A stretch of DNA of 64,000 nucleotides from Chloroflexota bacterium (GTDB lineage: Bacteria; Chloroflexota; Anaerolineae; UBA1429), in assembly GCA_012719135.1 (NCBI GenBank), contig JAAYAW010000066.1:20367-84366 (forward strand), in the 5' to 3' direction. The translations under genes were made by a program, and so were the position numbers. Under the pieces are notes generated by a model that worked only from the letters and a program-made list of their open reading frames with translations, did no database searches and was not told where the DNA came from. Below are positions 26,207 through 35,565 of this stretch, one piece after another (within the stretch, counting starts at the first letter, position 1; each line of letters opens with the position of its first letter).

Positions 26207-27586
26207 TCAGGCAAAGATCTTGCCGGGGTTCATGATGCCTCGAGGATCAAAGACGCTCTTGATGGCGCGCATCATCTCCACTGCCGGCCCGTGCTCTTCC
26301 TCCAGGTAGATCTTTTTCGCCAGCCCAACGCCGTGTTCTCCGGCGATGGTGCCCCCCAGCGCCAGCGCGCGCCTCACGATCAGATCGGTCGCATGGCTGC
26401 CGAGCCGCGCCATTTCTGCGTCATCCCGCGCGATGATCGTCTCCGTGTGCAGGTTGCCATCGCCAGCGTGTCCGAATACATAGATGCGCAGGCCCGTCTC
26501 TCGCGCTACCTGGTGTGCGTACTCGACCATTTCCCCAAAGTGCGAGATCGGCAGGCAAACGTCGCCAGAGATCAGGATCTCACCAGCGTGCGACAGCTTG
26601 ATTGAGTTGCGTGCCTCGCGCCGAGCGGCCCACAGGACGGCACGCTGCTCAGGCGTATCGGCCAGCTCAAAGCTGGCACAATGGTTGTCGGTGCAGATCT
26701 CGCGCATGTAGGCCGCCTGGTCCTCCACCCCCAGCTTGGGGCCGTGGAACTCGATGAACAGCGTCGGAGTCTCTCGCAACGAAAGGCCCTGTTGTTCATT
26801 CGTGACACGCACCGTTCCGCTATCGAGCAGTTCGATCGCGGCCACATCGAGCCCGTACCGCACGGCGTCATAGACCGCCGCGGTGGCGTCGTTGAGGGTC
26901 TCGAATACGGCTACGGCTGAAGAGACTTGCTCCGGCAATCCCATCAAGCGCAGAGTGATCTCGGTGATCACCCCGAGAGTGCCCTCGGAGCCGATAAAGA
27001 GGCCCACAAGGTCATAGCCACTGGTGCTCTTCTTGGCGCGGCTGCCCACATCCATGATCCGCCCATCGGGCAGCACGACCTTGAGCTTCATGACATAGTT
27101 GCGCGTTACACCATACTTGACAGCGTGCATGCCGCTGGAGTTGTTGGAGACCATCCCTCCCAGGGTAGCCACGTCCGCTGAGCCCGGAGCCGGTGGGAAA
27201 AAGAGTCCCAGTCTCCGCAGATGCGCATTGAGGTCGTCATAGACGATCCCCGGCTGTACCGTTGCCTGTAGATCATCCTCATTGACCTCGATGATCTCTT
27301 TGAGACGGTACATGGCCAGGATGATGCCGCCGCATACAGGCACGGGATTCCCTTCCAGGCTGGAACCGCCACTCCAGGGGACCACCGGAATCTCGTTCTC
27401 ATACGCGTAGCGAAGAATGGCCGCGATCTCCTGCGTGTTCGCTGGCCAGACGATGGCATCCGGCAGGCTGGGCTCTACGCAGGACTCATCGATCGAATGC
27501 GCCTCCAGGTCGACGGGGCGTGCCGATACGTTGCTCGCCCCCACGATGCTGGCTAGCGCTTCCAGGTCGACGTTGTATCTCACCAC
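26207..27586 (-). CDS. FAD-linked oxidase, glycolate oxidase / D-lactate dehydrogenase type
   Basis: A 459-residue GlcD-like flavoprotein. FAD-binding PCMH domain: VPWSGGSSLEGNPVP (about 70-84), PPAPGSADVATLGGMVSNNSSG (about 136, split motif), GSEGTLGVITEI. C-terminal FAD-oxidase domain: FGHAGDGNLH (about 373) with metal-binding His, GTIAGEHGVGLAK (about 413) and a typical DPRGIMNPGKIF end. It would oxidise a 2-hydroxy acid such as D-lactate or glycolate. Its partner in anaerobes is often ETF, not seen here. Confidence 0.88.
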   Translation of the reverse strand: MVRYNVDLEALASIVGASNVSARPVDLEAHSIDESCVEPSLPDAIVWPANTQEIAAILRYAYENEIPVVPWSGGSSLEGNPVPVCGGIILAMYRLKEIIEVNEDDLQATVQPGIVYDDLNAHLRRLGLFFPPAPGSADVATLGGMVSNNSSGMHAVKYGVTRNYVMKLKVVLPDGRIMDVGSRAKKSTSGYDLVGLFIGSEGTLGVITEITLRLMGLPEQVSSAVAVFETLNDATAAVYDAVRYGLDVAAIELLDSGTVRVTNEQQGLSLRETPTLFIEFHGPKLGVEDQAAYMREICTDNHCASFELADTPEQRAVLWAARREARNSIKLSHAGEILISGDVCLPISHFGEMVEYAHQVARETGLRIYVFGHAGDGNLHTETIIARDDAEMARLGSHATDLIVRRALALGGTIAGEHGVGLAKKIYLEEEHGPAVEMMRAIKSVFDPRGIMNPGKIFA

Positions 27587-27607
27587 GGGCCTCCGATCTG
27601 TCAGGCA

Positions 27608-30076
27608 CTACTCATAGTCGTCATCTTCGACTGCATCGCCATTCCCACTCTCGGCGCCGGTCGCTCGGACCTGGCGCGCCTTGCTGGTGCCCGTTGGCGG
27701 ACCGATGATGCCCTGCTCTTCGAGAGTGTCGATCATGCGTGCGGCGCGTGAATAGCCGATGCGCAGGCTGCGCTGGAGAAAGGACACCGAAGCCTTTCCG
27801 TGCCGGATCACCAGGTCCGTAGCCTCGCTCAGCAGTGGATCACTGTTATCATCGGTATCCAGCGTTTCCTCAATATTCATATTGGGCATACTCGGCCATA
27901 GCGGTTTTTGTACGGTTTTGCCCGGATCAACCGGCTCTGCTTCTCGGTGTGTCTCCGGCTGAGTGTTCTGGGATTTCCAGAAGGAGATGATCCGCTCCAA
28001 CTCACCGTCAGATACGTAACAACCCTGTATGCGGGCGAGTTTGGGCGAGTCCGGGGCCATGTACAGCGCGTCGCCCGAACCCAGCAACTTGTCTGCCCCG
28101 GGTGTATCGAGGATCACGCGTGAATCGACCTGAGAGGAGACCAGAAAGCTGAGGCGCGCGGGAAAGTTTGCCTTGATCAGGCCGGTAACCACATCCACGG
28201 AGGGGCGCTGAGTGGCGATCACCAGGTGGATCCCCGTCGCTCGCGAGAGCTGGGCGATGCGGCAGATGTGCCGCTCCACTTCGTCGGGGGCCACCATCAT
28301 CAGATCGGCCAGTTCATCGATGAACATGACGATGTTGGGCAGGTGAGGGGATCCGCGGGCGATCATCTTCTTGTTATAGCTCTCCAGATTCCTCGCGCCC
28401 GCATCGGAAAAGAGCTGGTAGCGGCGGTCCATTTCGGCAGCGAGCCACTTGAGTACGCCGACCACCCGGCCCGCCTCAACCACCACCGGAGTGATGAGGT
28501 GCGGGATGCCGTTGTAGTTGGAGAGTTCCACCCGTTTGGGATCGACCATCAGCAGCCTGAGATCCTCCGGCGTGTTCCGGCACAGCAGACAGGCGATGAT
28601 GGCGTTGATGCAGACGCTCTTGCCCGATCCGGTGGCCCCCGCAATGAGCAGATGGGGCAGAGAGGCCAGATCGTCCACTACCGGCAAGCCGGACACATCA
28701 CGGCCAAAGGCTGCCATCAGCGAGCGCTGTCCCTGGCGACGGAACTCGTCGGATTCCATCACGCTTCTCAGGCCAACCATGGCGGTCTCTTTGTTCGGCA
28801 CTTCGATGCCGACGATGCCCTTCCCCGGCACCGGGGCCTCAATACGAATGGGGGAAGCGGCCAGGGCAAGGGCAATATCGTTGCTCAGGGAGGCGATCTT
28901 GGCCACCTGAACCTTCATGCGTTTGACCTTCCCCTTGCGGTCCTGTCTCTCGACGTAGCCGGGCTCGAGCCCAAACTGCGTTACGACGGGACCAGGGTTG
29001 ACCTCAACCACCGCCACCGGCACGCCGAGGCTGAGCAGGGTTTCCTCGATGATCCGCGTTTTCTCGCGGATGTCCCTGAGGCTCATGGGGGATTCGTCGT
29101 CCAGAGCGAGTATGTCCTCTACAGGGGGTAGCGCCCACCGGCGTGCTTCATAGGTCGATACGTCCGGCACGTCGGCGATCTCCTGAGGTGTTGGTCTGGA
29201 CGCGGCCGGCGAAGGAACTGAAGCGGGCTCTCCTTTGGTCATCGATTCTCGGCCGGATGGTTCGGCCTGGGCTGACGCGCTGCCCACAGGTGAGGAAACG
29301 GCAGTCTGGACGGGTGTTACGACTTGCGCCGATGCCTTCGCCTGAGTTCTGTTGCGCACGCGGATGACAGGGGCTGTTCTCGGCGTCTCCGACGGCGAGG
29401 GACTCGTCTGCCCCGTGCCTGCGACCGCTGACAGCCATCCCCAGATGCGTTTCCCAAGAGAGACGCTATCGCGCACGATCTCCTCGAGCGAGAGATCCAG
29501 CGTCACGGTCAGAGCGAGGGTCAGGATCAGCACAAAGACGACCAACGCACCGGACCAGCCGAAGGCCACTTGCAGAGCGGAGCTGATCGCTGCGCCCAGC
29601 AGGCCGCCGCGGCTGGCCTCGGCCAGGTCCGTGCTCGAAGGGATCGATAGATGGTGGGCCAGGCCCAGCAGCGTCACCAGCATCAGGAGGCCGCCAGCGA
29701 GTCGCTTCCATGGAAGCGCGAGTGGTTCGCCGCTCAGCCTCGTGAGCAACCACAAGGAAGGAATCACGAGCACCAGCGGGACGGCAAAGCGACCCCATCC
29801 GAGCGCCCGTGTGAGCAGCGTGACCCACCACTCACCAAATGCGCCCCGGCCCTCATCGAGTACGCTCAAGAGCGTGATCAGGGCAACTCCCAGCAGCATG
29901 ACGCCTGCGCCATAGGCGACCTGTGCCGCGCTGATGTGTATGCCGGCGCGCCCAGTCCGCCGCTTGTTGCGTGCCGGAGTCGTCTTCGCCGTGCGCCTGG
30001 AGGCAGGGGCTCCACTGCGCCCTCGGGTGCTGGTTCTTCTGGTGGTCCGGGTCGGGGCTCGCTTGGTCATGTCCAC
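27608..30076 (-). CDS. ftsK: DNA translocase FtsK/SpoIIIE
   Basis: An 822-residue DNA translocase for chromosome dimer and terminus segregation at the septum. Residues 1-45 are basic; four hydrophobic segments follow (about 48-190); then a Pro/Ser/Ala-rich linker (about 225-300); the motor domain has Walker A IAGATGSGKS (about 478) and LRLLMVDPKRVELS, MFIDELADLM (Walker B) and GIHLVIATQRPSVDVVTG. The C-terminal gamma winged helix (SFLQRSLRIGYSRAARMID) recognises KOPS-like sequence. AGGTGGAC lies just before the ATG. Likely in one operon with RNase J, the FAD oxidase and rsmG. Confidence 0.95.
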   Translation of the reverse strand: MDMTKRAPTRTTRRTSTRGRSGAPASRRTAKTTPARNKRRTGRAGIHISAAQVAYGAGVMLLGVALITLLSVLDEGRGAFGEWWVTLLTRALGWGRFAVPLVLVIPSLWLLTRLSGEPLALPWKRLAGGLLMLVTLLGLAHHLSIPSSTDLAEASRGGLLGAAISSALQVAFGWSGALVVFVLILTLALTVTLDLSLEEIVRDSVSLGKRIWGWLSAVAGTGQTSPSPSETPRTAPVIRVRNRTQAKASAQVVTPVQTAVSSPVGSASAQAEPSGRESMTKGEPASVPSPAASRPTPQEIADVPDVSTYEARRWALPPVEDILALDDESPMSLRDIREKTRIIEETLLSLGVPVAVVEVNPGPVVTQFGLEPGYVERQDRKGKVKRMKVQVAKIASLSNDIALALAASPIRIEAPVPGKGIVGIEVPNKETAMVGLRSVMESDEFRRQGQRSLMAAFGRDVSGLPVVDDLASLPHLLIAGATGSGKSVCINAIIACLLCRNTPEDLRLLMVDPKRVELSNYNGIPHLITPVVVEAGRVVGVLKWLAAEMDRRYQLFSDAGARNLESYNKKMIARGSPHLPNIVMFIDELADLMMVAPDEVERHICRIAQLSRATGIHLVIATQRPSVDVVTGLIKANFPARLSFLVSSQVDSRVILDTPGADKLLGSGDALYMAPDSPKLARIQGCYVSDGELERIISFWKSQNTQPETHREAEPVDPGKTVQKPLWPSMPNMNIEETLDTDDNSDPLLSEATDLVIRHGKASVSFLQRSLRIGYSRAARMIDTLEEQGIIGPPTGTSKARQVRATGAESGNGDAVEDDDYE

Positions 30077-30121
30077 CTGTTTCGAGCATGCGCGCCAGGG
30101 CCTGTGCCACTGGACGGGCGC

Positions 30122-30130
30122 ATTATAGCA
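30122..30130 (-). promoter_or_regulatory. Extended -10 promoter before ftsK
   Basis: TGCTATAAT on the minus strand, located 46 bases upstream of the ftsK start. No good -35 hexamer at 16-18 bases. It could give ftsK its own transcript in addition to readthrough from RNase J. Confidence 0.5.
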
Positions 30131-30142
30131 TACCTGGCTGCG

Positions 30143-31786
30143 TCACACTTTGAGCAGAATGGGTATCACGATCGGCCGCCGACCCGTCTCCGCCAGCGCC
30201 AGACGCCGGAGCGCGGCGTCGATCCGTTGCAGCATCTCGTTCCGGTTGCCTCCTCGGGCAACGATCTGGGTGATCTCCGTCTTGATCCTCTCCCCGATTC
30301 CGTCGGTCTCAGCCTGGTACATAAAGCCGCGGCTCTCAATGTGCGGGTCTCCAACGATGCTGTTGCTGTACTTGTCCAGTACAACCGTGGCAATCAGCAC
30401 GCCGTTACTGGCCATGGCCGAGCGCTCCACCTGGATGCCCTGTTCCATCTCGGCAACCGCGCTGCCATCCACATAGTATAGTCCTTCGCTGACCCGCCCG
30501 GCTCGCCGCGGCCCGCTCTCGTCGATCTGCAGAACGTCTCCGGATTCGATCACGAACACGTTTTCGCGGGGCACGCCACACTGCTCGGCAAGCCGACTGT
30601 GCCATACCAGGTGCCGGTACTCGCCGTGGATGGGCACAAAGTAGCGCGGACGAACCAGGTTGATCAGCATCTTCTGCTCTTCTTGGCTGGCGTGCCCGGA
30701 CACGTGCACGTCGAGTACTTCGTCGTAATAGACCGTTGCGCCCAGCCGGAATAGCGAATCCAGGGTTCGGTTGATCATCTCCTCGTTCCCCGGTATGGGC
30801 GAGGCAGATACCACGATCGTGTCGCCGGGACCGATCGTTACGGTGGGAAAGTCGTCCTTGCTCATCCGGACCAACGCCGATGTCGGTTCTCCCTGTGATC
30901 CCGTACACAGGACTGTGACCCGGGCCGGGTCCACATCATCGACACGTTCCGGTGCGAGAAGCTCATCGTCGTCGACGTGCAAATATCCCAGGCTGCGAGC
31001 GACGCGAACGTTCCGGATCATGCTCCGGCCGACGATGGCGATCTGTCGACCATATCGCACCGAGGCGTCGATCACCTGCTGAAGCCGCGAGATGTTGGAT
31101 GCGAACGATGCCACGATCACGCGGCCCTCTGCCTCACCGATGACGCGTGCCAGCGTCTGTCCCAGAACGCTCTCGGAAGGCGTATAGCCGGCCTGCTCTG
31201 CGTTGGTGCTGTCCGAGAGCAGCATCAGGACGCCCTCGGCTCCCAGCGTTGCCAGGCGAGCAAAGTCCGTTCGGCGCCCATCCGCTGGGCTGTGGTCGAA
31301 CTTAAAGTCGCCCGAGTGCACGACAACGCCCAACGGTGTGTGAATCGCCAGCCCTATGCAGTCGGGAATACTGTGGCTCACATGAAAGCACTCGACAATA
31401 AAGGCCCCCACTGCGATCTGATCTCCGGAGGCGACCGTGTGCATATCCGCTGTGCGTACCTGGGCGTCGGGCAGTTTCGCCTCGATCAAACCCCTGGTCA
31501 GCGCCGTCGCGTAGACGGGCGCCTGCACCCTCTCCAGCAGGTAAGGCAGGGCTCCAATGTGATCCTCATGCCCGTGGGTGATGATGATGCCGCGGACGCG
31601 ATCGCTCCGCTGGAAGACATAGGACATGTCCGGGAGGACGACGTCGATCCCGAGCATGTCGTTCTCAGGGAACATCAGGCCGGCATCGACGATCATGAGG
31701 TCATCGTCGTACTCGAACACGAGCATGTTGCGGCCGATCTCTCCCAGGCCGCCCAGGGCAATGATGTGCAGGCGAGAGTTGTTCAC
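30143..31786 (-). CDS. rnj: Ribonuclease J
   Basis: A 547-residue metallo-beta-lactamase/beta-CASP ribonuclease with combined endo- and 5'-3' exonuclease activity. Start LHIIALGGLGEIGRN (6-20), zinc motif THGHEDHIGALPY (about 69-81), HVSHSIPDC (about 134), HSGDFKFDH (about 156), beta-CASP LLSDSTNAE (about 187), and FVPIHGEYRHL (about 386) near the C-terminus. A full-length single RNase J. It begins 11 bases after the UDG gene stops. Confidence 0.95.
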   Translation of the reverse strand: MNNSRLHIIALGGLGEIGRNMLVFEYDDDLMIVDAGLMFPENDMLGIDVVLPDMSYVFQRSDRVRGIIITHGHEDHIGALPYLLERVQAPVYATALTRGLIEAKLPDAQVRTADMHTVASGDQIAVGAFIVECFHVSHSIPDCIGLAIHTPLGVVVHSGDFKFDHSPADGRRTDFARLATLGAEGVLMLLSDSTNAEQAGYTPSESVLGQTLARVIGEAEGRVIVASFASNISRLQQVIDASVRYGRQIAIVGRSMIRNVRVARSLGYLHVDDDELLAPERVDDVDPARVTVLCTGSQGEPTSALVRMSKDDFPTVTIGPGDTIVVSASPIPGNEEMINRTLDSLFRLGATVYYDEVLDVHVSGHASQEEQKMLINLVRPRYFVPIHGEYRHLVWHSRLAEQCGVPRENVFVIESGDVLQIDESGPRRAGRVSEGLYYVDGSAVAEMEQGIQVERSAMASNGVLIATVVLDKYSNSIVGDPHIESRGFMYQAETDGIGERIKTEITQIVARGGNRNEMLQRIDAALRRLALAETGRRPIVIPILLKV

Positions 31787-31797
31787 TGGCTGTCCAC

Positions 31798-32403
31798 CTA
31801 GAACAAGGTGAGCTGTGCCGGAGGCACAGGCGGCTTGGGGCCGGGCTCGCTATCCTGGAGGCTGGAAAGGATCTCTGGAATGCGGCGCATGTCCTGCTCC
31901 AGGAACGTGCGGTAACTGGGCTGGTGGAGCGCGGCCGCAGGGTGGAACATCGGGTAATACAGGATGTCGCCTACGCGCTTGGTTTGCCCATGGACCTTGG
32001 TGATAGAGACGCCTCGAAAGGCCAGCTGCATGGAAAAGCGTCCCAGCGTCACGATCATCTGAGGCCGGAGGAGTTCGATCTGGGCATCCAAGTATCCCCG
32101 GCAGGACTCGATCTCGTCGGGTTGCGGGTCCCTGTTGTCTGGCGGCCTGCACTTGACCACATTGGTGACAAACACCTGCTCCCGGCTCATATTGATGCTT
32201 GCCAGGAGCGTGTCCAGCAGGTTGCCCGCTGCGCCCACAAAGGGGATGCCTTGTTGGTCTTCGTGAAACCCGGGAGCCTCGCCGATGAGCATGATCCTTA
32301 CTGTGTCTGATCCGCTACCGGGGACCGCATGGGTCCGTGTCCGCGACAGCCGGCAACGGCTGCACTGGCGAATCTGCGTGGCAAGCGAATCGAGCTCATA
32401 CAT
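31798..32403 (-). CDS. Type-4 (4Fe-4S) uracil-DNA glycosylase
   Basis: A 201-residue family 4 UDG that removes uracil from DNA. Cys-rich N-terminus QIRQCSRCRLS and later VVKCRPPDNRD with a fourth Cys (ESCRGYLD) ligate the iron-sulfur cluster. The active-site motif GEAPGFHEDQQGIPFVGAAG (about 42-61) and the second motif MFHPAAALH (about 151-159) identify the family. It is the first gene of the UDG-rnj-ftsK block and diverges from the inositol monophosphatase gene. Confidence 0.92.
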   Translation of the reverse strand: MYELDSLATQIRQCSRCRLSRTRTHAVPGSGSDTVRIMLIGEAPGFHEDQQGIPFVGAAGNLLDTLLASINMSREQVFVTNVVKCRPPDNRDPQPDEIESCRGYLDAQIELLRPQMIVTLGRFSMQLAFRGVSITKVHGQTKRVGDILYYPMFHPAAALHQPSYRTFLEQDMRRIPEILSSLQDSEPGPKPPVPPAQLTLF

Positions 32404-32462
32404 CGGCGGGCCTCCAGCGGGGGGGGATCGGTCACAACACGGAAAGGTTACCCATGGCGCGC

Positions 32463-32491
32463 ATTATACAGTGGCCGGGGGCACGCGTCTA
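32463..32491 (-). promoter_or_regulatory. Promoter of the UDG-rnj operon
   Basis: Perfect -10 TATAAT (32468-32463) with TAGACG (32491-32486) 17 bases upstream on the minus strand. It lies about 60 bases before the UDG start. Confidence 0.65.
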
Positions 32492-32537
32492 GGCCCGCTG
32501 TCGGTCGCCGTCTGGGTCTCGTGCGGAGGAGCGCATC

Positions 32538-32566
32538 TTGATGATGCGTCCGTGCGAGCCTACAAT
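32538..32566 (+). promoter_or_regulatory. Promoter of the inositol monophosphatase-family gene
   Basis: TTGATG (32538-32543) and TACAAT (32561-32566), spacer 17, ending 31 bases upstream of the TTG start. It is back to back with the UDG promoter. Confidence 0.65.
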
Positions 32567-32596
32567 CGTCAACAATTGAGTTGGGAGGAGGCACCC

Positions 32597-33361
32597 TTGA
32601 TCGAACTGGCAAAGCGTGCGGCACGGTGTGCGGCTCAGATCTTGATGGATATGTACCAGCAGCCGATGGAAGTGCGCGTCAAAGGCGAGCGGGACATCGT
32701 GACTGCGGCGGACGTGGCGGCGGAGGCGGCGGTGATGCAGGAGATCCTGGCGGGCTGCCCGGATGCCTGGATCATCTCCGAAGAGACGCACAGCAGGCGC
32801 ATGTCCGATGCCGACCGCCCGACCTGGTACATTGACCCTCTGGACGGCACCACGAACTATGCCAGAGGATACCCCAGCTTTAGTGTATCGATCGCCATGG
32901 CGCAGCGCGGAAACCTGATCTGTGGCGCCGTGTATGATCCGTTGCAGAACCATCTCTTTTGGGCCGAGAGGGGTAAGGGGGCCTGGCTGAACGACGCACC
33001 ACTCCGCGTCAGCGAGCGAAGCGTGCTGCTGGAGAGCATTCTCCTGCTGGATTGGCCCCGCGATCAGCAGATTCGCCAGAAGAGCGCTCAGGCGCTTGCC
33101 GCTCTTGTGCCGCTGACGGAAGCCGTCCGCTCCACCGGCTCCGCCGCGCTTTCACTCTGCTATCTGGCCGCTGGATGGGCAGACCTCTACTTCCAGTACA
33201 CCCTCAAGCCGTGGGACGTCGCCGCGGGCGCACTGATCATCGAAGAGGCCGGGGGGCACCTTTCCGGCATCGATGGCCGCCCCTATGCGCTGGAGCAACC
33301 GGACTGGCTGGCCTCCAATGGGCGTTTGCACCGAGCCGTGCTCGAGACCGGTGCCTTCTAG
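32597..33361 (+). CDS. Inositol monophosphatase family phosphatase
   Basis: A 254-residue Mg-dependent phosphatase of the IMPase/FBPase/CysQ superfamily. Motifs: DIVTAADVAAE (about 35), WIISEETHS (about 57, metal-ligand Glu), WYIDPLDGTTNYARGYPSFSV (start about 77, key residues D-PLDGT) and KPWDVAAGALIIEEAGG (about 211). Start is TTG at 32597 with GGGAGGAGG 5 bases upstream. Substrates in bacteria include inositol-1-P, fructose-1,6-bisP or PAP; it cannot be assigned further. Confidence 0.88.
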   Translation: MIELAKRAARCAAQILMDMYQQPMEVRVKGERDIVTAADVAAEAAVMQEILAGCPDAWIISEETHSRRMSDADRPTWYIDPLDGTTNYARGYPSFSVSIAMAQRGNLICGAVYDPLQNHLFWAERGKGAWLNDAPLRVSERSVLLESILLLDWPRDQQIRQKSAQALAALVPLTEAVRSTGSAALSLCYLAAGWADLYFQYTLKPWDVAAGALIIEEAGGHLSGIDGRPYALEQPDWLASNGRLHRAVLETGAF

Positions 33362-33617
33362 TTCTCAGCGGCTGGACGGCGGTCGGATCCTCCCGACCAC
33401 AGGGGCCCTTGAGCACCAACTCTGATGGTGATGTGTGAGTTCGCGATACGTTGGCTTGCGCCTGGCTGGATACCGAATGCGACTCGATGCCAGCGAGCCG
33501 GCTCGCGCGTTCTTTGCCGGCACACTCTCACCCAACCGGGCAGGGCGGCTCCTCCGCCTGATTGGGTGTGCAGCCCGCCACTGACGCCGGACAGGCGCCG
33601 AATGAGGACCCGATCAT
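33362..33617. other. Intergenic stretch with no recognised gene
   Basis: 256 bases between a plus-strand phosphatase gene and a minus-strand NUDIX gene. A GGTCGG/CCGACC hairpin without a T-tract lies near 33383-33400. Otherwise I see no promoter, RNA or repeat. Confidence 0.5.
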
Positions 33618-34223
33618 TCAGTGGGCAACGCCTTGGGCATTCTGCGCCGCTTCGCAGTGGCCTGCACTGGCGGCCTCACACGAAGCTGTGCCATCGCCCG
33701 CCGCCTCCACCGCACATTCGGCAGAGCGCCAACGGAACGCCATGTCCCCACCCGGCAGTACTTCATGCAGCCCGTAGAGCACCCCTCGCTCGGCAGCCAG
33801 GATCCGCGGCAGCAGGTCCGGCAGATCAGCGACCATCTCATCCCAGGGCAGTGCGGATAGGGCGTGCCATTCCAGGCTTCCCTCCGCCCCCGGATGCGCC
33901 TCCGGGCCAGGTACGTGCCCGAGGAACACAAAGAGGAGAACCCCCGGATTGCCATCTCTTCCGGAGACATGAACCAGCGCGCGCAACGAAAGCACGTCAG
34001 GAACCAACCCAGCCTCTTCCTGAATCTCACGGAGCGCCCCGGAGAGCGGATCTTCGCCGGGTTCTAGGTGTCCCCCCAACCCGTTGAGGAGGTTGGGCCA
34101 CAGTCGTTTGTCCGGAGCGCCGCGTAGCAGTAGGAGGCGATCGCCGTTCTGCACAAAGACCAGCGTTCTGGGCACCACCGTATAGCGAGCGTTGTCGGTT
34201 GTTCCCTGCTCCTCAAACCGCAT
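33618..34223 (-). CDS. NUDIX hydrolase
   Basis: A 201-residue NUDIX pyrophosphohydrolase. The NUDIX box GHLEPGEDPLSGALREIQEE with AGL (about residues 46-68) matches Gx5Ex7REUxEExGU. Its N-terminus YTVVPRTLVFVQNGDRLLLL suits the MutT-like branch. The substrate is unknown. The last 30 residues are Ala/Gly/Cys-rich and look like a nonconserved tail. ATG at 34223 has AAGGAG 8 bases upstream and is chosen over a longer frame to 34301. Confidence 0.88.
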   Translation of the reverse strand: MRFEEQGTTDNARYTVVPRTLVFVQNGDRLLLLRGAPDKRLWPNLLNGLGGHLEPGEDPLSGALREIQEEAGLVPDVLSLRALVHVSGRDGNPGVLLFVFLGHVPGPEAHPGAEGSLEWHALSALPWDEMVADLPDLLPRILAAERGVLYGLHEVLPGGDMAFRWRSAECAVEAAGDGTASCEAASAGHCEAAQNAQGVAH

Positions 34224-34245
34224 TGAGCATCTCCTTCGCGGACAG

Positions 34246-34273
34246 TTGGACTCGTCCGCTTCTATGCTATAAT
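34246..34273 (+). promoter_or_regulatory. Promoter of the DUF3048 lipoprotein gene
   Basis: TTGGAC (34246-34251) and perfect TATAAT (34268-34273) with 16-base spacer and an extended TGC upstream of the -10. Confidence 0.78.
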
Positions 34274-34340
34274 GGCTCACGCTCTCGGGCACGCGCGCCA
34301 TCGAGCTCCTTACAGTGCCGTTCAGGAGGACTATAGTAGC

Positions 34341-35480
34341 ATGGGCTTTCCCGCAGGCAAGCGAGCCGTATCGGTCCTCGCCGGGATCTGCCTGGGCTGG
34401 ATCGGTCTCCTCTCCCTTGCCGGCTGTGCCGAGGAGCAGCCGCCCCCCCTCGTCGAACCTACGGCGAGGCCGACAGCCAGACCCACCTTTACGCTTCGCC
34501 CGGAGCCCAGCGCCACAGCTGTGCGCCCTTCGCCTACGGCGACGGCCACCATCACGCCAACGCCAGCGCCCACGCGGGCGGATGATGTCAGCCCGCTAAC
34601 GGGGATGCGGGTCGATCCCGCGCTTTTACACCGTCGCGTGCTGGCCTTTCGCATCGGTAACGATCCGGTGATTCGCCCTCAAGAGGGCCTGGGCGCTGCC
34701 GATTTCGTCTACGAGGAGATCATGGACGGGTGGACCGTCACGCGGTTCACGGCTCTATTCTTGGAGAGCGAAGCCGAACGCGTTCGCCCGCTGCGCAGCG
34801 CGCGCCTGGCGAACCTGACCATGATTCCACAGTACGACGCTGCGCTGGTTCACACGGGAGCCAGCGATCCGATCCGGTTCCTGCTCTCCCAGTCCGACAT
34901 CGTGGACCTCGACCAGTACTTTCATGGCGCCCCATACGGCATGCTGACCGGGTATGATTGGCGCGGACGCATGTACAGCTCAACCGGTGCTGTGCGCCAG
35001 TACCTCGAAGAACGAGGATGGGAGAGCGAGGACCTGATTGAAGGCTATGTCTTTGACGTTGAGGCTCCCTCGGGTGAACCGGCGACCTCGGTCTCGATCC
35101 CTTACCCGGCCGGTGATGTAGAGTGGGTTTATGATGCAGGCACCGGCCAGTATCTGCGCGAGGTGGACGGCGTTGCGCATACCGACGCCCTCACCGGTGA
35201 TCAGATCGGCGCGGCGAACGTGATCTTGTTCTATACTGTGCATGGCGAGACCGACATAGTAGAAGATACCAACGGGGCCACAGCGATCGATATCGTCATG
35301 ACGGGCTCTGGGCGAGCGGTCGTGGTTCGCGATGGGATCCAGATCGAGGGGGAGTGGCGCCGGACCGCGCCAGACCAGGTAATCCTGTACTGGGATAGCG
35401 CTGGCGAGGTCATCCCTCTCAAACCGGGCAAAACGTGGATCGAGCTGATGCCGCCAGGGCATGACGTCTCGCTTCGCTGA
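34341..35480 (+). CDS. DUF3048 domain lipoprotein
   Basis: A 379-residue predicted lipoprotein. Signal peptide with lipobox SLAGC (Cys about 28), then a Pro/Thr-rich linker (about 35-85, TPTPAPT-like), then the DUF3048 domain: SPLTGMRVD, VIRPQEGLGAADFVYEE (about 124) and RFTALFLESEAERVRPLRSAR (about 146, key R-PLRSAR), and the C-terminal PDQVILYWDSAGEVIPLKPGKTWIEL-type segment (positions 35374-35448). In Bacillus the family is YerB; function unknown, cell-surface. CAGGAGGA lies 10 bases before ATG 34341. Confidence 0.85.
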   Translation: MGFPAGKRAVSVLAGICLGWIGLLSLAGCAEEQPPPLVEPTARPTARPTFTLRPEPSATAVRPSPTATATITPTPAPTRADDVSPLTGMRVDPALLHRRVLAFRIGNDPVIRPQEGLGAADFVYEEIMDGWTVTRFTALFLESEAERVRPLRSARLANLTMIPQYDAALVHTGASDPIRFLLSQSDIVDLDQYFHGAPYGMLTGYDWRGRMYSSTGAVRQYLEERGWESEDLIEGYVFDVEAPSGEPATSVSIPYPAGDVEWVYDAGTGQYLREVDGVAHTDALTGDQIGAANVILFYTVHGETDIVEDTNGATAIDIVMTGSGRAVVVRDGIQIEGEWRRTAPDQVILYWDSAGEVIPLKPGKTWIELMPPGHDVSLR

Positions 35481-35504
35481 CGCCCGGTTGCGAGGCCTGA
35501 CGAT

Positions 35505-35532
35505 TTGACGTCTACCTAACCGCTGCTAGAAT
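35505..35532 (+). promoter_or_regulatory. Promoter of the tatA pair
   Basis: TTGACG (35505-35510) and TAGAAT (35527-35532), spacer 16, with extended TGC before the -10. 34 bases upstream of tatA. Confidence 0.75.
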
Positions 35533-35565
35533 TGTGTTGGCACGTATACCAAGGAGAAAGCAGAC

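Noticed and set aside
33425..34087. Plus-strand frame of 220 codons over the NUDIX gene and its 3' gap
   Set aside because: Arg/Pro-rich composition without domains; the NUDIX box on the minus strand is decisive.
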